NCBI GenBank assembly: GCA_014240255.1
Contig: JAAZXG010000010.1
Location: 1-39,028, forward strand
Direction: 5' to 3'
Length of the DNA: 39,028 nt
Origin: Methanobacteriota archaeon
GTDB lineage: Archaea; Thermoplasmatota; Poseidoniia; MGIII; CG-Epi1
Shown: in pieces, positions 17,545-26,219 of the stretch
Position numbering within the stretch: the stretch's first letter is position 1
How the letters are laid out: every line of letters begins with the position of its first letter
Position numbers and translations under genes: made by a program
Notes under the pieces: model-generated
Databases searched by the model: none
Seen by the model: the letters and a program-made list of their open reading frames with translations, nothing else
What the model was told of the DNA's origin: nothing

Positions 17545-19701
17545 TTAGCCTAACTCAAAACGCAGTTGTTCAGAATCGTTCTTTCCAGCGAGCTTTTCAG
17601 CTAACTTTATTCCAATTCCTGGAATAGTATTAAGATCTGAAGGTCTTGCATCTCTGATTGAACTTTGACTTGTGAATCCTGCATTAAATAGAGCTCTGGC
17701 ACGAATTCTACCTACTGAGTCTATTTCGAGTAAAGGCAATAGTTCTTTCCTAATACCATTCTTTACTCTAATCCGTAATTCCGTAATTATTTTAGTATTT
17801 GAAGGTGATAATAGTTCAGCCAGTTCACTCATTGCATAGAGTATCCACTCAGCAGTTTCAACTTTAGCACGAATATCACCAGGAGTAGTCGAATAACGTT
17901 TCAATAAATGTTCTTCAGGTGTTTCTTCAATCCAATCCATTAGTAGTAATGCCGTTTTTAAATCCCATAAGTAAAATTCTAATTCCATATGTTCAACAGG
18001 AGGTGGAAGCATAAGATCACCTTCCATTTGCATAAGATGAGTTAGATATGTTTCCATTTCATTTTTTCTTACATATAGTGAATAGATATCTGGAGTTCTT
18101 GTAAGAGTATGTAATAATCCAAGTGAATTAGCTTCAACATCAGATTCCAATGCATTCTTAATTATTACTCCCGATAATGGATCAATGTATAATTGAGATA
18201 CTTTTCTTCCAAAAGCAGTTGGTTTTAATTTTTCTTCAACTACTTCATTTGCAGGTTGAAATTCATTGTCTTTCTTTCCTTCAATTTCAATTAATTGTTC
18301 TTTATCTAAGAAATCGAGAACTTTATTCAATCGATGTTGAGTTCTCCATAGTTCACCTTGCGCTCCAAAAAGAGTTTTTTCAAGAAACTTGTGTAAACCT
18401 TCTCTAGTATTTATGGTTCCGGAAGTAATCAAAGATAAAAGATGAGTTCTTAACGCAGGTTCACTGCCCAATCTAGAGATTACAGGTTCTGTTTCGCCTT
18501 CAAAATATCGTTCTCTAAAAGAATCAATTTGGTCTTTTTTTTTAGCAACCAATATACCTTGTCCATCAACGTCAAAGCCAGGTCTTCCAGCTCTTCCTAA
18601 CATTTGATGAACTTCTAAGACTGGCAGTGGTTGATTTGATTGGAAAGAAGAATCCCACCGACTTAAATCTCTAATAATAACTCTTCGAGCAGGTAAGTTT
18701 ACACCGGCAGCGAGTGTTGGTGTTGCACATAATGCCTTTAATGACTTTTCTTTAAAAGCAGTTTCAATTATCAGTCGCTGCCTATTTGTTAAACCTGCAT
18801 GATGATAAGCAACACCATTTGTAATTAATTTAGATAAATTGGAATCAACTGATGTAATCTCATCAGCATTTTTTTGAATTTGTTCAGCAAACTTTTCTAA
18901 CTCTTTTCGCTGATCCGAGTTTAATTTCCCCCCAATCATTCTACTTAATTTTTTTGCTTGAGCTTCTGCAGATTTCCGTGTTCCAACAAAGACTAAACAT
19001 TGCTCAGGTAAATTATCAATTGCAATTCCTTCAACACCATCTAATCCCATATACTTTCTTTCACCATCCTCCCATTCCACCGTTCCATCAAGTGATATTC
19101 CTTTTCTGAGAGGGACAGGTCTAAAATTACTCTCAACTAATTCTGCATCCAACCAATTAGCTATTTCTTTTGAATTTGAAACAGTTGCAGAAAGCCCTAT
19201 AATTTGTATATTCTGATTTATCTCTCTAAACTTTGAAAGTGTTATTTCGAGAGTAGGTCCTCTTCCTGAGTCATTCAGTAAATGTATTTCATCAGATACC
19301 AAACATCCGACTTCAGTTAACCAAGAGGGGTTGTGTCTAATTAATGAATCCGCTCTTTCAGAAGTTGAAACGATAATATCATATTTTGATAATCCTCTGG
19401 CCTTATCATAATCTCCAACAGAAACTCCAATCTTTGCCCCGTCCAAAATATTTTTACAGATATCTTTTAACTCATTTACTTTTTCCCATGCCAGTGCTCG
19501 CAAAGGTACAAGATATATTCCTTTTTTTTTAGCTTTTACAGCTCTTATTAAGGCAGCATATGCAACCAATGTTTTTCCTGCAGCAGTCGGTACTGACATT
19601 AATACAGAATTACCTTTTTCAACAAGTGCAATAGCTTCTTTTTGTGGAGGATATAATTCTTTAATTTTTAGATATTCTAATAGTTCAGATAACAACCTCA
19701 C
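17545..19701 (-). CDS. hel308: ATP-dependent DNA helicase Hel308
   Basis: PTAAGKTLVAYAALI (Walker A), VSDEIHLL (DEIH), GLSATVSN, HQMLGRAGRPGFD; C-terminal HhH-like LNTIPGIGIKLAEKLAG. GTG start overlaps upstream stop. Confidence 0.93.
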   Translation of the reverse strand: MRLLSELLEYLKIKELYPPQKEAIALVEKGNSVLMSVPTAAGKTLVAYAALIRAVKAKKKGIYLVPLRALAWEKVNELKDICKNILDGAKIGVSVGDYDKARGLSKYDIIVSTSERADSLIRHNPSWLTEVGCLVSDEIHLLNDSGRGPTLEITLSKFREINQNIQIIGLSATVSNSKEIANWLDAELVESNFRPVPLRKGISLDGTVEWEDGERKYMGLDGVEGIAIDNLPEQCLVFVGTRKSAEAQAKKLSRMIGGKLNSDQRKELEKFAEQIQKNADEITSVDSNLSKLITNGVAYHHAGLTNRQRLIIETAFKEKSLKALCATPTLAAGVNLPARRVIIRDLSRWDSSFQSNQPLPVLEVHQMLGRAGRPGFDVDGQGILVAKKKDQIDSFRERYFEGETEPVISRLGSEPALRTHLLSLITSGTINTREGLHKFLEKTLFGAQGELWRTQHRLNKVLDFLDKEQLIEIEGKKDNEFQPANEVVEEKLKPTAFGRKVSQLYIDPLSGVIIKNALESDVEANSLGLLHTLTRTPDIYSLYVRKNEMETYLTHLMQMEGDLMLPPPVEHMELEFYLWDLKTALLLMDWIEETPEEHLLKRYSTTPGDIRAKVETAEWILYAMSELAELLSPSNTKIITELRIRVKNGIRKELLPLLEIDSVGRIRARALFNAGFTSQSSIRDARPSDLNTIPGIGIKLAEKLAGKNDSEQLRFELG

Positions 19702-20237
19702 CAGCTCTCATCTTGATCATTTATGCCAAATTCGGGTTTACTTTGAAATGTCAGATACAATGCAATTGCTCCAAAAAGTGTAGATAACAATAATCCCCCA
19801 AGCCCAATAATTGCAGCTGCACAACCAATTAAAACAAGATTATAGTTTTGTCTCATTACTAATAATGCACCCGCCACAAAAGTAAGAATAGCGCATATTA
19901 ATTCCCAGAACATACCAAATTTTAAAACTTGACGAACAAATGATTCATCAATTTCATTGTCTTCTTGATCAACTTGAATGCCCATTTCACTCATAACTTC
20001 ATTATATTTGATAGTGACTCCTTGTATTTTTTCACTATCATTTAATATTCCATTCATGGTAGTGGCAGTACCTAACAAAATAAATCCAGCTAGAAGTAAA
20101 GCAATAGCAGCCTGCGATGGTTTACTCGTGGCTGGATACAATGAAACCGAACTACTTGTATTTTCTTCATCACCTCCCCAATCTAAGGATTCGTATTGGG
20201 TTTCTTCCCATCCTTCTGATTCATTTTCATCAACCAT
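19698..20237 (-). CDS. Uncharacterised membrane protein with acidic N-terminus
   Basis: Four predicted hydrophobic segments; 4-nt GTGA overlap with hel308. Confidence 0.6.
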   Translation of the reverse strand: MVDENESEGWEETQYESLDWGGDEENTSSSVSLYPATSKPSQAAIALLLAGFILLGTATTMNGILNDSEKIQGVTIKYNEVMSEMGIQVDQEDNEIDESFVRQVLKFGMFWELICAILTFVAGALLVMRQNYNLVLIGCAAAIIGLGGLLLSTLFGAIALYLTFQSKPEFGINDQDESW

Positions 20238-20274
20238 TATTCAATCAGTGCTAGTCCTATAATTAATGGTTGCT

Positions 20275-20556
20275 CTAAGAATTTTTTAGACCTTTGATAG
20301 TTCCACTTGTTCTTACAGTAATTATTTTTAGTTCTTCACTTTCATTATTCATAATTTCTCTTGATTTATCTAATAATTTATGATCTACTCTAATAATACC
20401 CTCTTCAACACTTGTTTCAATTAATTTCCATTTTATTTTAGACTCTAAATTTCCAATTTTGTTTCTGAAAAACGTAGTTAAATTACTTTTTGGACCTTTA
20501 TTTGAATGCTTAAAAAGTATATATCTTTTCCTTCCCCTTTTTTCTTTAACTACCAT
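20275..20556 (-). CDS. rnp2: Probable RNase P protein component 2 (Pop5/Rpp14 family)
   Basis: RKRYILFKH...GIIRVDHKLLDKSREIMN...IITVRTSGTIKGLKN matches the Pop5 pattern RYI.F/IIR/SGTIKGL. Confidence 0.7.
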   Translation of the reverse strand: MVVKEKRGRKRYILFKHSNKGPKSNLTTFFRNKIGNLESKIKWKLIETSVEEGIIRVDHKLLDKSREIMNNESEELKIITVRTSGTIKGLKNS

Positions 20557-21248
20557 TATTCAAATGCTTTTGTAATATTCTTTATTACGTTTTCTAATTT
20601 TTCTATTCTATCTTTAAGTTCCTTAACTTCTTCTCTCAATTCAGTGTCATCATTATCAGATTTATTATTTTTAAGTTTTTCAATTAACCAAGAGTCAGTT
20701 TCTTCTTTTAATTTAATAATGGAATCTAAGTCATCAGCATTATCTTCATTCTTATTTTCTTCCTTTATTTCTTTAACATCTGCTACAGTATCTTCTTTGA
20801 CTTCATCTATTACTTCCTTAGGTTTTTTTTCAACTTCGTCTTCTTCATTAGTAGTAGTTTGTGATTTTTCTCTATCATAATTTTGTATAGTCGTTATATT
20901 TCCATCACTGTCTGATCTAATTTCTCCAATTTCTGAAAGTTGGTCAAGACCTTTCTTAAATGATTCCATTATCTTCGAATTTTCAGTATCACCTGATGCC
21001 TCTTTATACGCATTAAATAATTCTCCTGAATCCATTTTGTATCCTTCAAGTTTAAGAATATTTAGTAAGATTGCTCTTGGATCATCATTATCCCACACAA
21101 TTTGTTTTTCCTCATTTTTGGTAGTTTCAATAATTTCTTCATCATCCACGATATTTGAGCTTTCTTCAATAGTAACTTCCATATCTTCAATGACTTCTAT
21201 TTCATCAGGTACTTCTTCTTTTGTTTTCTTACTCCATGGATAGGGCAT
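20556..21248 (-). CDS. Highly acidic coiled-coil protein of unknown function
   Basis: 230 aa, E/D-rich; C-terminal heptad-like REEVKELKDRIEKLENVIKNITKAFE; translationally coupled to the Pop5-like gene. Confidence 0.55.
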   Translation of the reverse strand: MPYPWSKKTKEEVPDEIEVIEDMEVTIEESSNIVDDEEIIETTKNEEKQIVWDNDDPRAILLNILKLEGYKMDSGELFNAYKEASGDTENSKIMESFKKGLDQLSEIGEIRSDSDGNITTIQNYDREKSQTTTNEEDEVEKKPKEVIDEVKEDTVADVKEIKEENKNEDNADDLDSIIKLKEETDSWLIEKLKNNKSDNDDTELREEVKELKDRIEKLENVIKNITKAFE

Positions 21249-21325
21249 ATTATCAGAAATAGTGCCGTAATATTATAGTTGATGCCAACTCAATACGTTT
21301 AATCCCCCCTTAAACCTGAAGCATT

Positions 21326-22417
21326 GTGTCTCTTACTGATAAAATTTCTGAAATTGAAGAAGAAATTGGTAATACTAAGTACAATAAAGCGACTCAGCAT
21401 CATATAGGTAAATTGAAGGCTAAACTGGCACAGTTAAGAGAAGAAGTAGTAGTTAGTTCTTCAGGCCCAAAAGGAAGTGGTTATGGGGTTCGTAAGGCTG
21501 GAGATGCTACGGTTGCTTTAGTCGGATTACCTAGTGTCGGAAAATCTACATTATTGAATTGCCTTACTGATGCAGATAGCGAGACAGGTTCCTATGCGTT
21601 TACTACTTTAGATGTAGTCCCTGGAGTTCTAAAATATAGAGATGCTAATATTCAAATCTTGGATTTGCCTGGTTTAATTGAAGGTGCGGCAAGAGGTGCT
21701 GGACGCGGTAAGGAAGTTCTTTCAGTTATACGTTCAGCAGATTTGATAATACATGTAGTTGATGCAGTTGAGCCTGCACCACATGTTATTCTCAAAGAAT
21801 TATTTGATTCTGGAGTTCGTTTGAATGACCGTCCTCCAAATGGTAGCGTTTCAAAAACAGGAATTGGAGGAATTGAAGTAATATCTACTATAGGACAAGA
21901 ACTTGAGGAAGAAGCAATCAAAACGATAGTTAGAGAGTATGGTATAGTGAATGCTCAGGTTGTCTTAAGAGAAAAAATAACAATTGATGATTTAGTTGAT
22001 ATTTTAGCTAAAACTAGAGTATATGTTCCTTCTTTTGATGTTATTACCAAGGTAGATATGATTGAAAAAGAGCAATTATCTATTGTTAGAGAAATGTGTA
22101 GTAATAAAAAAATTATTGAAGTAGCTGCACCTTTAGGTAAAGGTATTAAAGAGTTAAAAAAACAGATATATCATTCATTAGATTTCATATCTATATTTAT
22201 GAAACCTCAAGGTGAAAAAGCGGATCTAAAGGAGCCTATGGTTATCCGAAGAGGTACAACTATTGCACAAATATGTCAACGCCTACATCGTGATTTCAAG
22301 CGTAAATTCCGTTATTCACAAGTTTGGGGCCCTTCAGCAAAATTTCCAGGTCAAACAGTAGGTTTAAATCATAATGTTAAGGATCAAGACATCGTGAGCA
22401 TTATAACTCATCGTTGA
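21326..22417 (+). CDS. DRG-type (Obg-like) GTPase with TGS domain
   Basis: VALVGLPSVGKSTLLNCLTD (G1), DLPGLIEGAARGAGRGKEVLSVIRSADLIIHVVDA, C-terminal TGS (RRGTTIAQICQRLHRDFKRKFRYSQVWGPSAKFPGQTVGLNHNVKDQDIVSI); GTG start. Confidence 0.93.
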   Translation: MSLTDKISEIEEEIGNTKYNKATQHHIGKLKAKLAQLREEVVVSSSGPKGSGYGVRKAGDATVALVGLPSVGKSTLLNCLTDADSETGSYAFTTLDVVPGVLKYRDANIQILDLPGLIEGAARGAGRGKEVLSVIRSADLIIHVVDAVEPAPHVILKELFDSGVRLNDRPPNGSVSKTGIGGIEVISTIGQELEEEAIKTIVREYGIVNAQVVLREKITIDDLVDILAKTRVYVPSFDVITKVDMIEKEQLSIVREMCSNKKIIEVAAPLGKGIKELKKQIYHSLDFISIFMKPQGEKADLKEPMVIRRGTTIAQICQRLHRDFKRKFRYSQVWGPSAKFPGQTVGLNHNVKDQDIVSIITHR

Positions 22418-22418
22418 A

Positions 22419-23330
22419 TTATTTTAGTCTTGCGATTAAGTCAGCTTTCTTACCTGAAGTTTTTAGTCCTTTTTTCTTTAATTCAGCTTTTAATTCAGTT
22501 AATTTCATTGAGTTATAATTCTTTTTAGCTTTACTTGGTTTGGAAGTTTTCTTTGAATCAATTTTTTCAGTTTCGTTCTTTTTGAATAATCCCATAATTC
22601 GGGATGCTCCACTTCCAATTCCCGATTTTACAGCTCCAGCGCCTCTGCCAATTCCTGACGTTACAGCTCCAGCTCCACGCCCAACCGCAGCTCCAGCACT
22701 ACCTATTGCTGATTTAGTTCTAGCACCGCCTGATTTAATCCCATCACCAATTTTACTACCGATACCTGTTGAGTCTTCTTCTACTTCCTTTTTAGTCTCA
22801 ATAACGGTTTTCTTTTCAATTGCTGGTTTACTTTTATTTTTTGGAGTAAGTTTAAGTTTTGATCTTGGTTTAAATACAATATTTGGTTTATCAGTGTCTT
22901 TAATTTTATTTTCATTATATTCTTTACGGGCTGAATCTGTTGCAACAGATTCAGGTAGTTTATCTCCAAATCTATCTTTGTATCTGTCCTCTAAACTTTT
23001 TCCCTTGGGCTCCATCATGTGATCTAATCGCTTATGGATATCCATTAATGGCTTTTCACTCTTTTTTGCCCATCCTACAGTTCCTGGAACTGGAGCTGCT
23101 GGAACTGAATCAGTAGAAACCATCACATTACTATCTGCTGCAACACCAATAGGTGCAATTTCAACAATAGGTTGTGTTACTGGTGCAGCTTGCACAGCTG
23201 GGATTCCTTGGTTAACCGCCGGTTGCAAAACCGGTTGTGCCACTGGTGCTGCCTGAACTGCAGGTACCCCTACAGGCTCTAAGACAGGAGGTCTTTTTTT
23301 TGCTTTTTTCTTTCCGCCGAACCAAGCCAT
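22419..23330 (-). CDS. SAP-domain protein with Ala/Pro-rich and Gly/Ala-rich low-complexity regions
   Basis: C-terminal MKLTELKAELKKKGLKTSGKKADLIARLK is a SAP motif; basic N-terminus MAWFGGKKKAKKRPP; imperfect repeats (GVPAVQAAPVAQPV / GIPAVQAAPVTQPI; GRGAGAVTSGI / GRGAGAVKSGI). Confidence 0.75.
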   Translation of the reverse strand: MAWFGGKKKAKKRPPVLEPVGVPAVQAAPVAQPVLQPAVNQGIPAVQAAPVTQPIVEIAPIGVAADSNVMVSTDSVPAAPVPGTVGWAKKSEKPLMDIHKRLDHMMEPKGKSLEDRYKDRFGDKLPESVATDSARKEYNENKIKDTDKPNIVFKPRSKLKLTPKNKSKPAIEKKTVIETKKEVEEDSTGIGSKIGDGIKSGGARTKSAIGSAGAAVGRGAGAVTSGIGRGAGAVKSGIGSGASRIMGLFKKNETEKIDSKKTSKPSKAKKNYNSMKLTELKAELKKKGLKTSGKKADLIARLK

Positions 23331-23334
23331 ATTT

Positions 23335-23463
23335 TTACCAATATTTTTTAACGATGTCTACCACTTTCTCAAAGAGGCTAAAAAGTGTTGGAGAACTCTT
23401 TGCTCTTCTGTTTGAAGAACCGTTTCCAAGTGTTATTTCAGACCCTTTTTCATCTGGTGACAT
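23335..23463 (-). CDS. Candidate small protein, 42 aa
   Basis: MSPDEKGSEITLGNGSSNRRAKSSPTLFSLFEKVVDIVKKYW; collinear with and 4 nt upstream of the SAP gene; TTTTAATT box about 26 bp upstream of ATG. An overlapping + strand ORF exists, so strand is uncertain. Confidence 0.45.
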   Translation of the reverse strand: MSPDEKGSEITLGNGSSNRRAKSSPTLFSLFEKVVDIVKKYW

Positions 23464-23499
23464 TTATATGTATTTATAGTAATCAATTAAAAGCTTGTT

Positions 23500-25332
23500 T
23501 CACTCTCTTTTTTCTTGCCAACTGGTCTTTTTGCTACCTAATCTATGCCTGTTGTAAGCTTTTATGATATCTCCTTTTGTAATAATTCCTATTAATTCTT
23601 TGTTATCTGTTTTACTGACAACAGGTAAATGGCTTATTTCTTTATAACTCAATGAATCTAATGCTTGAGCTAAGGTTTCATGCTTGGTAATTGTAATTAA
23701 ATCAGTTACACAATAATCTTTTACCGTTAGATGTCTTTCATGTTTAACTGCAGCTTCATGTATGTCTGACCAAGTTATTATTCCATATAATTCTCCATTA
23801 TTATTTAGAACTGGTAAACTCATATGTCCTGTATCTTCTATCATTTGTAATGCCACTTCCAACGGCTGCTCAGGTTTAATGGTTAGAACATCTTCAGACA
23901 TGGCCTCTTTGACTTCTATCATTCTCATTAAATCTTGTCCAGCTCCTAAATCAATATTAATTCCTCTTCTAGCTAATTTTGAGGTGTAAAAAGAATGTTC
24001 AGAAATAACATAGCAGACTGCATCTGCAACAACACACGATAGCATTAATGGTAATATTATTTCATAGGTGGCCGTCATTTCAAATAAAAGTACAATTGCA
24101 GTTAAGGTTGCACGTGTAGTAGAAGCTACGAAGGCAGCCATTCCAACTAATGCAAAAGCGCCAGGATGACTTATAATGCCAATATCGTAAAGGACTAACC
24201 CTAGTCCAGCACCAATTGCAGCGCCAATGAATAAACTAGGTGTAAATATACCACCTGAACCACCACTTCCAATTGATATAGATGTAGCAATTATTTTCAG
24301 AGCCATAATAGATAATACAAAAATTAATAGACTAGCAATTCCTGAGTTAATGTCAGTATCTACTGGAAAACTCTCTCCAATTATAAGTCCATCAGAATTA
24401 TCAGAATCCAAGGATATTAAATCAGAAGTAACATCAAAACCGTTTCCTAGTACATGAGGAAAGGAAAGCGCAATTAGTCCAACACAAAGCCCTCCTAAAC
24501 AGGTTCTTAATGGAACTGGTATTCCTTTAATATTTTCAATATTGTCCTCGACAAAATTCATTAATTTTATAAAAATTGAAGCAGCTAAACCGACTATCAA
24601 ACCTAGAATTATATAGAAGGGATATTCAATCGGCGAACCTAGGCTATAATGTGGTATCTTATCAAATGCAGCAACATCTCCAGCTAAACTTCGACTTACT
24701 GTGGTGGCTATTACTGCGGCAACTACAATTGGAATAAAGGACCTAGTTTTGAGCTCAGCTAGAATTAATTCTATTGCAAATAAAACACCACCTAAAGGTG
24801 CATTGAATGCAGCTGTAATTGCACTTGCAGCTCCACAGCCAATAATCGTTCTTGTTTCTTCTACAGTTTTCCCGGTCCGTTGTCCGATTTCAGAGCCTAT
24901 TGTTGAAGAAATAACAATCATTGGCCCCACACGTCCTAGTGACATTCCAGATCCAATACTTGCAGCTGAAGCAAAGAATTTAGCCACTGCCTTTTTTGCA
25001 CTTAATCTAGCTTGTTTCACTGCCACAGCTTCCATTACGATTGGTACTCCTGCTCCTTTTGCATCTTTTGATCCGTATTCAATAATTAGGCCTGCAATCA
25101 AACCGCCTAAAGCAGGTATGAAAATAATCAACCATTCATTTTCGGTATTTCTTAATGAATGATTAACAAAACTATCGCCATAGAAGAATTCTTTAATTAT
25201 ATTAGTTAAATTTATGAATATCCAAGTTATAAATGCAGCCAAAGCTCCTGTTAAAGCTGCTAAAATATTTATTTGTAACATTGGAGATTTTATAACTTCA
25301 TCTAGTCTTTTTTTTACTTCAGAATCTTTCAT
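23500..25332 (-). CDS. ClC-family chloride channel/transporter with C-terminal CBS pair
   Basis: GAGVPIVMEAVAVKQ, GMSLGRVGPMIVISSTIGSEIGQR, AFNAPLGGVLFAIEL, GSGGSGGIFTPSLFIGAAIG; two CBS repeats at C-terminus. Confidence 0.92.
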   Translation of the reverse strand: MKDSEVKKRLDEVIKSPMLQINILAALTGALAAFITWIFINLTNIIKEFFYGDSFVNHSLRNTENEWLIIFIPALGGLIAGLIIEYGSKDAKGAGVPIVMEAVAVKQARLSAKKAVAKFFASAASIGSGMSLGRVGPMIVISSTIGSEIGQRTGKTVEETRTIIGCGAASAITAAFNAPLGGVLFAIELILAELKTRSFIPIVVAAVIATTVSRSLAGDVAAFDKIPHYSLGSPIEYPFYIILGLIVGLAASIFIKLMNFVEDNIENIKGIPVPLRTCLGGLCVGLIALSFPHVLGNGFDVTSDLISLDSDNSDGLIIGESFPVDTDINSGIASLLIFVLSIMALKIIATSISIGSGGSGGIFTPSLFIGAAIGAGLGLVLYDIGIISHPGAFALVGMAAFVASTTRATLTAIVLLFEMTATYEIILPLMLSCVVADAVCYVISEHSFYTSKLARRGINIDLGAGQDLMRMIEVKEAMSEDVLTIKPEQPLEVALQMIEDTGHMSLPVLNNNGELYGIITWSDIHEAAVKHERHLTVKDYCVTDLITITKHETLAQALDSLSYKEISHLPVVSKTDNKELIGIITKGDIIKAYNRHRLGSKKTSWQEKRE

Positions 25333-26219
25333 TTAGTCAAAACCTCATTACCACTACTAGTTATCAACAATGTGTGTTCAGATTGGGCTACCATACCTTT
25401 ACCTAATTCATCTAAAACGGGATAATAGGAAACTATTCCGGCCCTCATGAGTTTCTGTAAATTTTTAGTTGCATCATTTTGAAATGCGTGTAACCATCTT
25501 TCAGCAAATGGTAAACCTTTGTATCTATTTTTTATTTCCATCATTAATTCGGTTGCTTTTTCATCACGGATATTACGAACTTGTCTTAGATGATATATAT
25601 TTGAATTTCTCTTACCGCCTACTCTTCCAGCCCCATCAGTTACAAATGGCTCTATGGCTACAATATCTCCCGCTTTTAGCACGGGTCCGCCTCTTTCTCT
25701 TACACTGGGAATGGAAACTCCACTATGTAAATTATATCTCTTTATTCTGTGCCCAGTCAGATTGGCAATAGGTCTATATCCATATCTTTCAATTGTCTCT
25801 TGTACGGCATGACCAATAACTCCAACACTTATTCCTGCAGCAGCAATCTCCACGGCTTTATTGAGAGCCTCACGTGAAGCTTCTATCATTTTTCTATATT
25901 TATCAGTACCAATTTCTACAGTTAATGCATTATCTCCAATGTATCCTTCAATATGCACACCAACATCAAGTTTGACCAAATCACCTTCACAAAATAAGTC
26001 GTCACTTTTACTCGATGGGGTCCAATGAGCTCCAACATTGTTAATTGCTAAATTCGTTGGAAATGCTAATTCACCTCCTTTCTCTCTTACATAATTTTCA
26101 ATTTCTTCGGTAACTTCCAACATTGATTTTTTTTCTTCAATTATATTTTTTCCAAACTGTAAAGCTTCACTGGCTAGTTTACCTGCTTGCCTCCATTTCT
26201 CTATTTCATCAGAATTCAA
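25329..26219 (-). CDS. map: Methionine aminopeptidase type II
   Basis: NNVGAHWTPSSKSDDLFCEGDLVKLDVGVHIEGYIGDNALTVEIG, NLTGHRIKRYNLHSG, SEHTLLIT. TTG start at 26219 (LNSDEIEKW) inferred because the ORF-track start at 26255 lies well inside the upstream gene. Confidence 0.88.
   Translation of the reverse strand: MNSDEIEKWRQAGKLASEALQFGKNIIEEKKSMLEVTEEIENYVREKGGELAFPTNLAINNVGAHWTPSSKSDDLFCEGDLVKLDVGVHIEGYIGDNALTVEIGTDKYRKMIEASREALNKAVEIAAAGISVGVIGHAVQETIERYGYRPIANLTGHRIKRYNLHSGVSIPSVRERGGPVLKAGDIVAIEPFVTDGAGRVGGKRNSNIYHLRQVRNIRDEKATELMMEIKNRYKGLPFAERWLHAFQNDATKNLQKLMRAGIVSYYPVLDELGKGMVAQSEHTLLITSSGNEVLTK

Noticed and set aside
20506-20880. 124-aa Ser-rich + strand ORF
   Set aside because: Antisense to the acidic protein; Ser/Phe richness results from reversing Glu/Lys codons.
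22630-22710. DNA tandem repeat (cagctccagcgcctctgccaattcc...) as a regulatory repeat
   Set aside because: Explained by in-frame Gly/Ala coding repeats of the SAP-domain protein.
22540-23022. 160-aa Pro/Ala/Ser-rich + strand ORF
   Set aside because: Antisense to the SAP-domain gene; repeats come from the GA-rich coding repeat on the other strand.
23354-23479. 41-aa + strand small ORF (MSTTFSKRLKSVGELFALLFEEPFPSVISDPFSSGDIYMYL)
   Set aside because: Overlaps the 42-aa - strand candidate, which fits operon orientation and promoter spacing better; not fully excluded.
24701-25162. 153-aa + strand ORF
   Set aside because: Fully antisense to the well-supported ClC gene; composition is a mirror of that coding sequence.
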